From: Liquorilactobacillus sucicola DSM 21376 = JCM 15457
GTDB lineage: Bacteria > Bacillota > Bacilli > Lactobacillales > Lactobacillaceae
NCBI RefSeq assembly: GCF_000612445.1
Contig: NZ_BALC01000002.1
Coordinates: forward strand, 62,001-126,000
Direction: 5' to 3'
Length of the DNA stretch: 64,000 bases
Below are positions 18,378-28,511 of this stretch, in pieces. Below the pieces are notes generated by a model. That model searched no databases and was not told where the DNA came from. It saw only the letters and a program-made list of their open reading frames with translations. A program made the translations under genes and the position numbers. Numbering within the stretch: the first letter of the stretch is position 1; the number at the start of each line of letters is the position of its first letter.

Positions 18378-19312
18378 TTGAGTAACAATGTAAATGTGGA
18401 AAGTTTAGCCAAGGCTGCAGGAATGTCTGTATATACGGGGGCAACTGTTTTAAAAAAGAAAATGATATCAACAAGTGATATCTCACGACCTGGTTTGGAA
18501 CTGACGGGGTATTTTGATTATTATCCCGCAGAGCGAATTCAACTTCTAGGAATGACTGAAATTTCATATGCGCGTAAAATGACAGCCGAAGATCGTGTGA
18601 ATGTTATGGAAAAACTTTGCGCAGATCCTACAACTCCTTGTTTTGTGATTTCACGTTATCTACCAGTTCCTGAGGAGCTTGAAAGAGCTGCTAAAAAGAA
18701 TGAGATTCCTATTTTAAGATCTAAACTTTCAACGACTCGTGTGTTATCGAAAATGACAGATTTTTTGGAGTCGCAATTAGCAGAACGAAAATCTATGCAT
18801 GGGGTTTTGGTTGATATTTATGGGCTAGGGGTCTTGATAACGGGCGATTCAGGTGTTGGGAAATCCGAAACAGCTTGGATTTAATCAAAAGAGGGCATCG
18901 TCTGATCGCTGATGATCGAGTGGAGGTCTATCAAAAAGATGAACAAACGATTGTAGGAGAAGCTCCTAAGATCTTAAATCATTTATTGGAAATTAGAGGT
19001 ATCGGAATAATTGACGTGATGAATCTTTTTGGGGCAGGGGCTGTGCGGGCTGAAACTGATATTTCATTGATTGTCCATTTAGAGAATTGGAGTCCAGACA
19101 AACAGTTTGAACGTTTGGGGACTGGCGAACAAAAAGTGCGCCTTTTTGATGTAGATATACCGAAAATAACAATTCCAGTTAAAATTGGACGCAACCTTGC
19201 AATTATTATTGAAGCGGCTGCGATGAATTATCGAGCGAGGACAATGGGCTACGACGCAACTGAAGCTTTTGAAAATAATCTAAACAATTTGATCAAGAAT
19301 AATTCTAATTGA
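18378..19312 (+). CDS. hprK: HPr kinase/phosphorylase (one frameshift)
   Basis: Phosphorylates HPr at Ser46 in response to glycolytic intermediates, controlling CcpA-dependent catabolite repression. TTG 18378 lies 7 bases after GGGGGAG. Walker A '[13 protein letters not shown]' and the family signature '[20 protein letters not shown]' are present. The frame breaks at 18875-18876: GCTTGGATTTAA should be GCTTTGGATTTAA, giving '[19 protein letters not shown]'. One missing T restores 311 residues. lgt follows after 13 bases. Confidence 0.94.
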
Positions 19313-19325
19313 TGATAGAGAAAGA

Positions 19326-20171
19326 GTGACGCAAGTGAAGTCTTTTTTGGGGGCATTGAACCCGATCGCATTTACTTTAGGACCAATTGAGGTTCATTGG
19401 TATGGTATTATCATTGCTAGTGCAGTTGTATTGGCAGTCATCCTTTCTGTTAAAGAAGGAAGGAAACGAGGGATCATAGAGGATGATATCTACGACATGC
19501 TTCTCTGGGCACTTCCGTTTTCTATCATCTCTGCCCGTATTTATTATGTGATTTTTCAGTGGAGCTACTATGCAAACCATCTAGGCGAGATTTATCGCAT
19601 TTGGGACGGCGGAATAGCGATTTATGGAGCGTTGATTGGGGCGTTGATTACAGTGATTGTCTTTTGCCGTAAACGCAATATTCCAGTCTGGTTAATGTTG
19701 GATGTTGTGGCACCTACAGTTATTATGGCTCAAGGCATCGGTCGCTGGGGAAATTTCATGAACCAAGAGGCTTATGGGGCAGTGACTTCACTGTCCTTCC
19801 TGCAAAAACTGCATTTACCGGCATTTATTATTCAGCAGATGAATATTCAAGGTGCCTATCGGCAGCCGACATTTTTATATGAATCACTTTGGGATATTAT
19901 CGGATTCGTGTTACTGATCTGTCTCAGAAGACGTAGTAACTTATTTAAACGCGGTGAGGTATTTTTCAGCTATGTTATCTGGTACTCTTTCGGAAGATTC
20001 TTCATTGAACAAATGCGGACAGACAGTCTTATGCTAGGAGCCTTGCGTGTTTCGCAATGGTTATCAGTAATTTTGTTTGTGGGAGCAGTCACAGGCTGGA
20101 TTTTACGTCGCTATTGGGAACCGCTTGAGCCGTGGTATGCTGATGGAATAACGAATTTGGATAGGAAATAG
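19326..20171 (+). CDS. lgt: Prolipoprotein diacylglyceryl transferase
   Basis: Membrane enzyme that adds diacylglycerol to the lipobox Cys of prolipoproteins (PstS here is a plausible substrate). About seven transmembrane segments; the Lgt signature '[17 protein letters not shown]' and 'VHWYGI' are present, with conserved Arg/Glu in '[15 protein letters not shown]'. 281 residues from GTG 19326; GTG 19335 is an alternative with better spacing from AGAAAGAG. Co-transcribed with hprK and gpsA. Confidence 0.96.
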   Translation: MTQVKSFLGALNPIAFTLGPIEVHWYGIIIASAVVLAVILSVKEGRKRGIIEDDIYDMLLWALPFSIISARIYYVIFQWSYYANHLGEIYRIWDGGIAIYGALIGALITVIVFCRKRNIPVWLMLDVVAPTVIMAQGIGRWGNFMNQEAYGAVTSLSFLQKLHLPAFIIQQMNIQGAYRQPTFLYESLWDIIGFVLLICLRRRSNLFKRGEVFFSYVIWYSFGRFFIEQMRTDSLMLGALRVSQWLSVILFVGAVTGWILRRYWEPLEPWYADGITNLDRK

Positions 20172-20182
20172 GAGTGGTTTTA

Positions 20183-21189
20183 GTGTCTAAAGTAGCAGTT
20201 ATTGGAGCAGGATCATGGGGCAGTGTCTTAGCCAATATTTTGGTAATGAATGGACACAAGGTATACATATGGTCACGAAGAAAAGAACAGGTTGATGAAT
20301 TAAATAAGCAGCATACAAATCGTCATTATTTGGCGAATTTTACTTATGACAAAAGATTGGTTGCTTCAGTTGAACTTGAAAAAGTTCTTGATGATGCAAC
20401 CATGGTTTTGTTTGCTATACCAACAAAGGCAATGCGTACAGTTACTGCTGACGTAGCAAGTATTTTGAATGCTAAAGGCTTAAGCCAACAATTGTTCACG
20501 CCAGTAAAGGATTGGAGTTAGGGACGCATAAGCGAATATCAGAAATAATCGGTGAAGAGATTGCTGAAGAAAACCGTGAGGGGATTGTTGCTCTTTCAGG
20601 CCCAAGCCACGCTGAGGAAGTTGCAAAAAGGGATATAACACTTGTGACAGCAGCCTCCACAGAACTAAAAAGTGCGAAAAACGTACAGCGGATGTTTATG
20701 AATAATTATTTCCGTGTTTATACTAATACGGATATTATCGGGGTTGAACTTGGAGCTGCCTTTAAAAATATCATTGCTCTAGGCGCAGGTGCATTACATG
20801 GACTTGGTTATGGCGATGATGCAAAGGCTGCTCTGATGACGCGCGGCCTTGCCGAGATAGCTCGTTTAGGGATAGCACTTGGAGCAGATCCGATGACTTT
20901 TATTGGTTTATCAGGTGTTGGCGACTTGATAGTTACCTGTACCAGTGTTCATTCACGAAATTGGCGCGCGGGAGATCAGCTAGGGCGTGGTGAAGAGCTG
21001 CAAAATGTTATTGAAAACATGGGAATGGTGATTGAGGGACTCAGCACTACTAAAGCGGCCTACGAATTAGCCTTACAAAAGAAAATTGATATGCCAATTA
21101 CAACTGCTATTTATCAGGTGCTATATGAAGGCAAAAACATCAAAAGAGCCATCTCAGATCTGATGCAGCGTGAAGGCAGGTCTGAATAA
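20183..21189 (+). CDS. gpsA: Glycerol-3-phosphate dehydrogenase [NAD(P)+] (one frameshift)
   Basis: Makes sn-glycerol-3-phosphate for phospholipids. GTG 20183 lies 8 bases after GGAG. Rossmann motif '[14 protein letters not shown]', then '[10 protein letters not shown]', '[11 protein letters not shown]', '[22 protein letters not shown]'-type region and '[13 protein letters not shown]'. The frame breaks near 20487: CCAACAATTG should be CCAAACAATTG, giving '[19 protein letters not shown]'. One missing A restores 335 residues. Confidence 0.94.
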
Positions 21190-21240
21190 ATAAGATACCA
21201 ACCAATTAATCTTTGAAGATAACAAACAAATAATTAGCTT

Positions 21241-21263
21241 GCTTACATAAAGTAAGCTATAAT
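21241..21263 (+). promoter_or_regulatory. trxB promoter -10 with abutting inverted repeat
   Basis: TATAAT (21258-21263) is directly preceded by the perfect inverted repeat GCTTAC-N5-GTAAGC (21241-21257). This lies about 45 bp upstream of the trxB start. The inverted repeat occupies the spacer region and could be an operator; no regulator is assigned. Confidence 0.45.
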
Positions 21264-21308
21264 ATGAAGCATTGAAGTCATATTTGAGGGAAAGAGGGTT
21301 TTACACAA

Positions 21309-22237
21309 GTGGCAAAAAATTACGATGTGATTGTCATCGGAGCTGGTCCCGGAGGATGACGGCTGCACTATACGCTTCTCGGGCGAATTTGTCTGTTTTG
21401 ATGCTAGATCGCGGCATTTACGGTGGCCAAATGAATAACACGGCTGAAGTCGAAAATTATCCTGGATTTAAATCAATTTTAGGCCCCGATCTTGCAAAAG
21501 AAATGTATGAAAGTTCAACGCAGTTTGATGCAGAGTATGCTTATGGAAATGTTGAAAGAATAACAGTTACTGCTGATAATACAAAAATAATTAAAACTGA
21601 CAGCAATGAATACACAACCAAAGCTCTTATTATTGCAACGGGATCACAGTATAAAAAACTAGGCGTTCCAGGAGAAGAAGAATACAGCGGACGTGGTGTC
21701 TCCTATTGTGCGGTCTGTGATGGAGCTTTTTTCCGTAATCGCGAAGTTGTAGTTGTTGGTGGTGGTGATTCAGCAATTGAAGAAGGCTCATATTTAACTC
21801 AACTAGTTGAGAAGGTAGATGTGGTGCATCGACGCGACAAACTACGGGCACAGAAAATACTTCAGGATCGGGCATTTGCTAATTCAAAGATAGACTTTGT
21901 TTGGGATACGATTGTTACTGAAATTGAAGGTGATGGACAAAAGGTCACCGGAGTGATGACACACAATAAGAAAACTGGCAAAGACAAAGTATTACCGATC
22001 GGTGGTGTTTTCATCTATGTCGGAGTTGAGCCAATGACTGAACCCTTCCGTGAACTCGGAATTACTGATGAAGAGGGTTGGATTGAAACAAACGAAAAGA
22101 TGGAAACTGCGGTTCCAGGAATTTTTGCGATTGGAGATGTTCGTAAAAAGGAATTGCGCCAGATTACAACTGCCGTTGGGGATGGAAGTATTGCTGGGCA
22201 AGGGGTTTTCAGTTATATTGAATCATTAAAGGATTGA
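21309..22237 (+). CDS. trxB: Thioredoxin reductase (one frameshift)
   Basis: FAD/NADPH flavoenzyme that reduces thioredoxin. GTG 21309 starts 'MAKNYDVIVIGAGPGG', and the frame breaks at once near 21356: GGAGGATGACG should be GGAGGAATGACG, giving 'GGMTAALYASRANL'. Corrected length is 309. Redox-active 'YCAVCDGAFF' (CxxC), NADPH motif 'VVGGGDSAIEE' and C-terminal FAD motif 'GIFAIGDVR' are all seen. A terminator follows at 22272-22327. Confidence 0.95.
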
Positions 22238-22271
22238 AAAACTTAATAGCAGTTTATACGTACAAAAATGC

Positions 22272-22327
22272 AAAGCGGGCATTTCAAGCTTACTAACCTA
22301 CTATAGTCTTGAATGCTGGCTTTTTTG
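22272..22327 (+). terminator. Terminator after trxB
   Basis: AAAGCGGGCATTTCAAG (22274-22290) pairs imperfectly with CTTGAATGCTGGCTTT (about 22309-22324), followed by a T6 run. Confidence 0.7.
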
Positions 22328-22495
22328 ATGTTTTATGGGTGGGGTAACAGATACCACTCTTAGGGTTCAGAAGTATGATATATTGATTCGATTAACGAAC
22401 ACAGCTTTCCAACTTGCAAAAATTTTATCATTTTGTGCATAAAAACGGTTTATTTTATAGTATACTGGGTGTAGAGAAAATTTGGGAGTGATCAT

Positions 22496-24223
22496 GTGAG
22501 TTGGGAAAAAACATATAAAACATGGGCTGATTATCAAAATCTTGAAGAATCATTAAAACAGGAGCTGGGTCAGCTTGAAGGCAATGAAGAAGAACTTGAA
22601 GATGCTTTTTATGCACCTTTAGAGTTTGGAACGGCGGGTATGCGCGGTGTGCTTGGAGTCGGTATTAACAGGATGAACATCTATACCGTTAGGCAAGCAA
22701 CTGAAGGGCTCGCTTTGTTCATGGACACGCTGGATGATGAGACCAAAAAGCGTGGGGTAGCAATCAGTTTTGATTCGCGACATCATTCGAAAGATTTTGC
22801 TCATGAAGCAGCAAAAGTTTTAGGCGCGCATGGAATACCAAGCTATGTCTTTGAAGGGTTACGACCAACGCCGGAGCTGTCATTTACTGTTCGTCATTTA
22901 CACACTTATGCTGGTATCATGATAACAGCAAGTCATAATCCAAAACAATACAACGGTTATAAAATATATGGTGAAGATGGTGGACAAATGCCACCTGAAG
23001 AATCAAATATGATTACGAAATTTGTTAGGCAAGCCAGTGATTTGTTCAGTATAAAGGTTGCTGATGAGGAGAAGCTTGCAGAAAATAAGCAATTGAAAAT
23101 CATTGGTTCGGAAGTAGATAATGCTTATTTAGCTGAGGTAAAAAAAGTCACGATTAATCAGCAGCTTGTTGCAAAAGAAGGCAAAACGATGAAATTGATT
23201 TTTTCACCGTTGCACGGAACAGGCGCAATGCTTGGAGAAAAAGCCTTAAAACAGGCAGGCTTTGCTAATTTTACGATGGTTCCAGAACAAGCAAAGGCTG
23301 ATCCTGAATTCTCAACTGTTACAAAACCTAATCCAGAAGATCCAGCAGCATTCGACCTCTCAATTGCGTTGGGCAAAAAAGAAGATGCTGATGTTTTGAT
23401 TGCGGTCGATCCAGATGCTGACCGTTTGGGTGCGGCTGTACGTCAACCAACAGGCGAATACCAACTATTAACAGGAAACCAGATTGCCGCGCTGATGTTG
23501 GATTATATCCTAACAGCAAGGCAAAAGAGCAATCAGCTGCCAGAAAATGCAGCAGTCGTGAAGTCGATCGTTTCAAGCGAATTTGCAACAGCGATTGCCA
23601 AAAACTATGGCATACAAATGATTAATGTATTGACCGGTTTTAAATTTATTGCCGAGCAAATAAAGCATTTTGAAGAAACAAATGAGCATACTTTTGTTTT
23701 TGGATTTGAGGAAAGCTACGGCTACTTGGTCCGGCCTTTTGTACGTGACAAAGATGCCATCCAGTCACTTGTAATGTTGGCCGAAGTTGCAGCTTATTAC
23801 AAAGAACAAGGTAAAAATCTATATGATGGTTTGCAGGATTTGTTTAGGAAATACGGTTATTATGCAGAAAAGACGATCGCGTTGACTTTTGATGGCGTTG
23901 AAGGCGCACAGGAGATTAAGAATTTGATGACTAAGTTCCGTCAGAGTGCACCTGCAAGTTTTGCAGATGTTGAAGTTGCAGCAATGGAAGACTTCTCGAA
24001 TTCTGAAAAACATTTTAAAAATGGTAAAACAGAGAAGATTGATTTACCTAAGTCAAATGTCCTCAAGTACCTGCTAACAGATGGATCATGGATTGCTGTT
24101 CGTCCTTCAGGAACAGAGCCTAAGATTAAGTTTTATATTGGAACACAAGCGGCTTCGCAAGATGAATCATATGCTAAGAGGCAGTCTTTTGAAGATGCAA
24201 TTAGTGCATTTATTAAAAAATAA
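22496..24223 (+). CDS. pgcA: Phosphoglucomutase / phospho-sugar mutase
   Basis: Interconverts glucose-1-phosphate and glucose-6-phosphate, feeding UDP-glucose and cell-wall polymer synthesis. 575 residues, the long PgcA/Pgm2-like form. Active-site Ser loop 'GIMITASHNPKQYNGYK', metal loop 'AVDPDADRLGAAV', sugar-binding loop 'FGFEESYGYL', and phosphate loop 'AVRPSGTEPKIKFY'. GTG 22496 follows GGGAGTG. A -10-like TATACT is at 22461-22466. Confidence 0.94.
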   Translation: MSWEKTYKTWADYQNLEESLKQELGQLEGNEEELEDAFYAPLEFGTAGMRGVLGVGINRMNIYTVRQATEGLALFMDTLDDETKKRGVAISFDSRHHSKDFAHEAAKVLGAHGIPSYVFEGLRPTPELSFTVRHLHTYAGIMITASHNPKQYNGYKIYGEDGGQMPPEESNMITKFVRQASDLFSIKVADEEKLAENKQLKIIGSEVDNAYLAEVKKVTINQQLVAKEGKTMKLIFSPLHGTGAMLGEKALKQAGFANFTMVPEQAKADPEFSTVTKPNPEDPAAFDLSIALGKKEDADVLIAVDPDADRLGAAVRQPTGEYQLLTGNQIAALMLDYILTARQKSNQLPENAAVVKSIVSSEFATAIAKNYGIQMINVLTGFKFIAEQIKHFEETNEHTFVFGFEESYGYLVRPFVRDKDAIQSLVMLAEVAAYYKEQGKNLYDGLQDLFRKYGYYAEKTIALTFDGVEGAQEIKNLMTKFRQSAPASFADVEVAAMEDFSNSEKHFKNGKTEKIDLPKSNVLKYLLTDGSWIAVRPSGTEPKIKFYIGTQAASQDESYAKRQSFEDAISAFIKK

Positions 24224-24247
24224 GCAGCTGGCTTAAGTTATGCCTAG

Positions 24248-24286
24248 AAGAGGAAAACGAAGTAAGATTCGCATTTCCTCTTTTTG
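24248..24286 (+). terminator. Terminator after the phosphoglucomutase gene
   Basis: Stem AAGAGGAAAACG / CGCATTTCCTCTT with minor bulging, followed by TTTTT. Confidence 0.72.
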
Positions 24287-24323
24287 TGTATATTTGAAAA
24301 ACTGCAGGAAAGGGAGTTAGTCA

Positions 24324-24838
24324 ATGAATACTATTAAGAGAAGAGCAGCGATCAAAGATGAGCTGCAGAATCAAAAATTGATTAGCGCAAATCAATTAGC
24401 ACGAAAATATGGTGTTAGTCGCCAAACAGTAGTTGGTGATATAGCACTTTTGCGTGCGCAGGGAGAACCGATTATTTCAACAGTAAACGGATATAAATAC
24501 CAAGAAGAAAGCACCTCTTATCACGGCGTCGTAGTATGCCAGCATACATTTGAACAGATAGGGAGGAATTGGAAAACATTATCTCTCTAGGGGGTGAGGT
24601 TGTAGATGTCCTAATTGAACACAGTGTTTATGGGCAAATTGTTGGAACCTTAGGATTAGCAAATCAGTCAGATATTAATGATTTTATGAGTCGTGTAAAA
24701 AATGAAAATCATAAACTATTAGCAAGCCTTACCAACGGGATTCACTTACACAATATTAGCTGCAAAGATGAGGCAGCTTTCAATAAAATTCAACAACGCT
24801 TAGATGAGCTGGGTTTTCTGTATCATGACAAAACTTGA
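24324..24838 (+). CDS. niaR: NiaR-type niacin-responsive repressor (one frameshift)
   Basis: HTH repressor with a C-terminal 3H ligand domain that represses niacin uptake and salvage genes. N-terminal HTH 'LISANQLARKYGVSRQTVVGDIALLR'-type region; the 3H histidines appear in 'CQHTFEQI', 'IEHSVYG' and 'GIHLHNI'. The frame breaks at 24561-24563: ATAGGGAGGAA should be ATAGGGGAGGAA, giving 'FEQIGEELENIISLGGEVVDV'. One missing G restores 171 residues. It sits directly before pncB, a plausible target. Confidence 0.88.
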
Positions 24839-24885
24839 CAAGGATTGAACATAGGTATAATTTGTAATTAATTAATGTCTTGACA
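24835..24885 (+). promoter_or_regulatory. pncB promoter and possible operator
   Basis: TTGACA (24835-24840), a 15-bp spacer, then TATAAT (24856-24861). About 15 bp further down is the inverted repeat TGTCTTGACA (24876-24885), and TGACA also occurs just upstream. NiaR may act here, but I cannot confirm the motif match. Confidence 0.45.
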
Positions 24886-24919
24886 CCCTTGATGTGAGTG
24901 TGTTTATTGGAGGAAACTG

Positions 24920-26353
24920 ATGAAAACAAGAAATTTGTCCTTACTGCTTGATCTGTACGAACTAACAATGGCTAATGGCTTTTTTAGGAAACAGCCCCAA
25001 AAAATTGGCTATTTTGATTTGTATTTTCGTAAAATTCCAGATAAAGGCGGTTTAGTAGTATATGCGGGCTTAGCACAGGTTATTAGATATTTAGATGAGC
25101 TCCATTTTAGTGCTTCAGATATTGAATACTTAAGAGAATTACATATTTTTGATAATGCTTTTCTTGAATATTTGCGTGATTTTAGATTTGAGTGTGATGT
25201 TTGGTCTGTTGAAGAGGGAACCCCTGTTTTTCCAAATGAACCACTCCTGACAGTTAAGGGGCCCTTGGTACAAGTTCAATTACTTGAAACTATGCTGCTT
25301 AACATTGTAAATCATGAGTCATTGATTGCAACAAAAGCACGTCGGATATGTATGGTGGCTCGGAATCGTCCAGTAATGGAATTTGGATCGCGCCGGGCTC
25401 AGGGGGCCGATGCTGCCACTTATGGCGCTCGCGCCGCTGTTATCGGTGGTTGTTCAGGAACGGCGAATGTTTTGAGTGCCAAACTATTTGGTTTAAAGCC
25501 GTTAGGAACAATGGCACATAGCTGGATACAATCATTTCCGAGTGAGCAGGCAGCTTTTGAGGCTTGGATGGAAGTTTACCCGCATAATTGTCTATTGCTA
25601 GTGGATACGTATGATGTTTTAAAATCAGGTGTGCCTAACGCTATCCGAATTTTTAAGAAATTAAAGAAAATGGGAATAAATGATCATCTTGGGGTACGTA
25701 TTGATTCGGGTGATATTACAGTACTAACACAACAAACACGTAAGATGCTTGATGATGCAGGTTTTAAAGATGCAACGATTACTGTTTCGAATGCATTAGA
25801 CGAGGAAGTTATTCAAAACGTTTTGGAAGAAGGCGCTGCAATTGATAGCTTTGGTGTTGGCGAAAAATTGATTACAGCAGCTTCAGACCCTGTTTTAAGC
25901 GGCGTTTATAAACTAGTAGCGACGCAGGAAGATAATGTAGTAACACCTAAAATAAAACTAAGCAATACTGTTGAAAAAACAACTATTCCCGGGTTTAAGC
26001 GTTTATATCGTTTGTATGATGCAGAAGGCAAGTCACATGGTGATTTATTGTGTCTCGATTCTGAGAAAGTGGAAAAAAGCAGTGAAATATATAATTCTGA
26101 TCCTAATAAGACACAGCATGTGAGACAATTACAAGCATGGCATTTAAAACCCTTGCAAGTGCAGATTTTTAAAAAAGGAACTTTATTATATCATGTACCC
26201 GAAACGATGGAAATCCAAGCTTTTTCGAAGAAAAGAATCGCCGAATTGCCTATGGCGTGTTTGCGTTTGAAAAACCCAGACATTTATGATGTTTACTGGA
26301 CAAGTCAATTAAAGACCCTTCGTCAGAAAATGATTGAGGAATATACCTATTAA
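24920..26353 (+). CDS. pncB: Nicotinate phosphoribosyltransferase
   Basis: Converts nicotinate plus PRPP to nicotinate mononucleotide for NAD salvage. 477 residues; typical 'LLLDLYELTMANGFF', 'EFGSRRAQGADAATYGARAAVIGGC'-type region (the loop after the catalytic His is conserved), 'GTMAHSWIQSF', 'VDTYDVL' and 'VRIDSGDI'. RBS GGAGG at 24909-24913. It pairs functionally with niaR upstream. Confidence 0.96.
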   Translation: MKTRNLSLLLDLYELTMANGFFRKQPQKIGYFDLYFRKIPDKGGLVVYAGLAQVIRYLDELHFSASDIEYLRELHIFDNAFLEYLRDFRFECDVWSVEEGTPVFPNEPLLTVKGPLVQVQLLETMLLNIVNHESLIATKARRICMVARNRPVMEFGSRRAQGADAATYGARAAVIGGCSGTANVLSAKLFGLKPLGTMAHSWIQSFPSEQAAFEAWMEVYPHNCLLLVDTYDVLKSGVPNAIRIFKKLKKMGINDHLGVRIDSGDITVLTQQTRKMLDDAGFKDATITVSNALDEEVIQNVLEEGAAIDSFGVGEKLITAASDPVLSGVYKLVATQEDNVVTPKIKLSNTVEKTTIPGFKRLYRLYDAEGKSHGDLLCLDSEKVEKSSEIYNSDPNKTQHVRQLQAWHLKPLQVQIFKKGTLLYHVPETMEIQAFSKKRIAELPMACLRLKNPDIYDVYWTSQLKTLRQKMIEEYTY

Positions 26354-26371
26354 AAAAATACGCGATGCGTG

Positions 26372-26397
26372 CGAAAGTATGTTCGCTGTGTTAAAAT
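26372..26397 (+). promoter_or_regulatory. LexA (DinR) SOS box and promoter for uvrBA
   Basis: CGAAAGTATGTTCG (26372-26385) matches the Firmicutes LexA consensus CGAAC-N4-GTTCG with a single mismatch. TAAAAT (26392-26397) follows as a -10 box. The operator overlaps the spacer of the putative promoter, as expected for SOS control of excision repair. Confidence 0.75.
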
Positions 26398-26413
26398 AAG
26401 TGAGCGAATGAAT

Positions 26414-26445
26414 AGACCGTGGCAGTCAATTGTCGTGGTCTTTTT
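26414..26445 (+). terminator. Hairpin with T tract between the SOS promoter and uvrB
   Basis: AGACCGTGGCA / TGTCGTGGTCT forms an 11-bp stem including G-T pairs, loop GTCAAT, then T5-T6. It can end pncB transcripts. Because it lies downstream of the LexA-box promoter it is also in the uvrB 5' leader. Confidence 0.65.
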
Positions 26446-26475
26446 GTAATTAAAAAGAGCACGGAGGCCAGAGAT

Positions 26476-28479
26476 GTGATAGAAAAACAGATGGATCGAA
26501 GGTTCGATTTAGTTTCAGCGTATCAGCCAACTGGTGATCAGCCACAGGCTATAGAAAAACTGTCAAGGGGTATAAAAGAAGGACGTAAAGCACAGATTTT
26601 ACTGGGTGCAACTGGAACTGGAAAAACATTTACAATTTCAAATGTGATAAAGGATGTTAATAAGCCAACGCTTGTCTTAGCACATAATAAAACATTGGCG
26701 GGGCAGCTTTACGGTGAATTTAAAGAATTTTTTCCAAACAATGCGGTTGAATACTTTGTTAGTTATTATGATTACTATCAACCTGAGGCCTATGTACCTT
26801 CAAGTGATACTTATATAGAAAAAGACTCAAGTATCAATGATGAGATAGATAAATTACGGCATTCAGCAACTAGCTCGCTTTTGGAACGAAATGATGTAAT
26901 TGTAGTTGCGTCTGTTTCGTCGATCTTTGGATTAGGTGATCCTCATGAATATCAGGAGCATACACTTTCACTGCGCGTTGGACAGACATTGGAGCGCGAC
27001 GCCTTATTGCGTCAGTTGGTCGACATTCAATTTGAACGTAACGACATTGATTTTCAACGCGGGCGTTTTCGAGTGCATGGTGATGTAGTTGAAATTTTTC
27101 CGGCCTCGCGCGACGAACGTGCATTGCGAATTGAGTTTTTTGGTGATGAAATTGATCGTATTCGAGAATTTGATTCGCTTACAGGGGAGATCATCGGCGA
27201 CCGCAGTCACGTATCTATTTTTCCTGCGACGCATTTTATGACGAATGATAATATCATGGATAAGGCGATTGCTGGGATTCAGTCTGAACTGGATAAGCAA
27301 TTGAAGAAACTTAAGAATGCCAATAAATTATTAGAAGCACAACGCTTGGAACAGCGTACGACCTATGACATTGAAATGCTGCGCGAAATGGGATACTGTT
27401 CTGGGATAGAGAACTATTCGCGACATATGGATGGCAGAAAAGAAGGTGAGCCGCCTTATACATTACTAGACTTCTTTCCCAAAGATTTCTTGATTGTAGT
27501 TGACGAATCGCATGTCACGATGCCTCAGGTTCGCGGAATGTATAATGGTGATCGTGCACGCAAACAGATGCTTGTTGATTATGGTTTTAGATTGCCAAGT
27601 GCACTTGATAACAGACCATTGACACTTGCTGAATTTGAAAAACATGTCAATCAGATAGTCTATATGTCTGCTACGCCAGGTCCTTATGAGCAGGAACAGA
27701 CGAATGAAATAGTCCAGCAGATTATTCGGCCGACAGGGTTGTTGGATCCGATAATTGAAGTTCGACCGATTATGGGACAGATGGATGATCTGGTAGGTGA
27801 GATCAACAAGCGGGTCGAACGCAATGAACGTGTTTTTATAACGACACTTACTAAGAAAATGTCAGAGGATCTGACAGATTATTTGAAGGAATTACGTATC
27901 AAGGTTAAGTATCTGCACTCAGATATTAAAACATTGGAGAGAACTAAGATCGTTCGTGATTTGCGTCTTGGAAAATTTGATGTACTGGTAGGAATAAATT
28001 TGCTGCGTGAGGGAATTGATGTCCCAGAGGTTTCACTGGTAGCAATTCTAGATGCTGACAAAGAGGGATTTTTACGCAGTGAACGTTCACTTGTTCAAAC
28101 TATTGGGCGTGCAGCACGTAATGAAAATGGTCGAGTGATTATGTATGCTGATAGTGTCACGGATTCAATGAAAGCAGCGATTGAAGAGACTAAGCGCCGG
28201 CGTGGTATTCAGGAAAAATATAACGAAGAGCATCATATTGTACCGAAAACGATCAAAAAGAAGATTCGTGATTTAATCTCGATAACAAAACCGGCTAAAG
28301 ATAGCGGGAAGAAAGCATCATTTACGGAACTAGAATTTAATGATTTGGAACTTGATGATCAAAAAGAAATGATAGGCAAGTTGGAAGATCAAATGAGGGC
28401 GGCAGCTAAAAAACTTGATTTTGAAGAGGCTGCAACTTTGCGTGATACAATTATGGAATTAAAGGCGCAAATCGAATAG
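26476..28479 (+). CDS. uvrB: UvrB, excinuclease ABC subunit B
   Basis: Helicase-like damage verifier of nucleotide excision repair. GTG 26476 lies 9 bases after ACGGAGG; 667 residues. Walker A '[15 protein letters not shown]', beta-hairpin '[16 protein letters not shown]', '[11 protein letters not shown]', motif V/VI '[21 protein letters not shown]' and 'QTIGRAARN', and the C-terminal UVR motif '[14 protein letters not shown]' that contacts UvrC. uvrA follows after 32 bases. Confidence 0.97.
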   Translation: MIEKQMDRRFDLVSAYQPTGDQPQAIEKLSRGIKEGRKAQILLGATGTGKTFTISNVIKDVNKPTLVLAHNKTLAGQLYGEFKEFFPNNAVEYFVSYYDYYQPEAYVPSSDTYIEKDSSINDEIDKLRHSATSSLLERNDVIVVASVSSIFGLGDPHEYQEHTLSLRVGQTLERDALLRQLVDIQFERNDIDFQRGRFRVHGDVVEIFPASRDERALRIEFFGDEIDRIREFDSLTGEIIGDRSHVSIFPATHFMTNDNIMDKAIAGIQSELDKQLKKLKNANKLLEAQRLEQRTTYDIEMLREMGYCSGIENYSRHMDGRKEGEPPYTLLDFFPKDFLIVVDESHVTMPQVRGMYNGDRARKQMLVDYGFRLPSALDNRPLTLAEFEKHVNQIVYMSATPGPYEQEQTNEIVQQIIRPTGLLDPIIEVRPIMGQMDDLVGEINKRVERNERVFITTLTKKMSEDLTDYLKELRIKVKYLHSDIKTLERTKIVRDLRLGKFDVLVGINLLREGIDVPEVSLVAILDADKEGFLRSERSLVQTIGRAARNENGRVIMYADSVTDSMKAAIEETKRRRGIQEKYNEEHHIVPKTIKKKIRDLISITKPAKDSGKKASFTELEFNDLELDDQKEMIGKLEDQMRAAAKKLDFEEAATLRDTIMELKAQIE

Positions 28480-28511
28480 ACATTGCGATGGATGAAGGAA
28501 GGAAATGAAGA

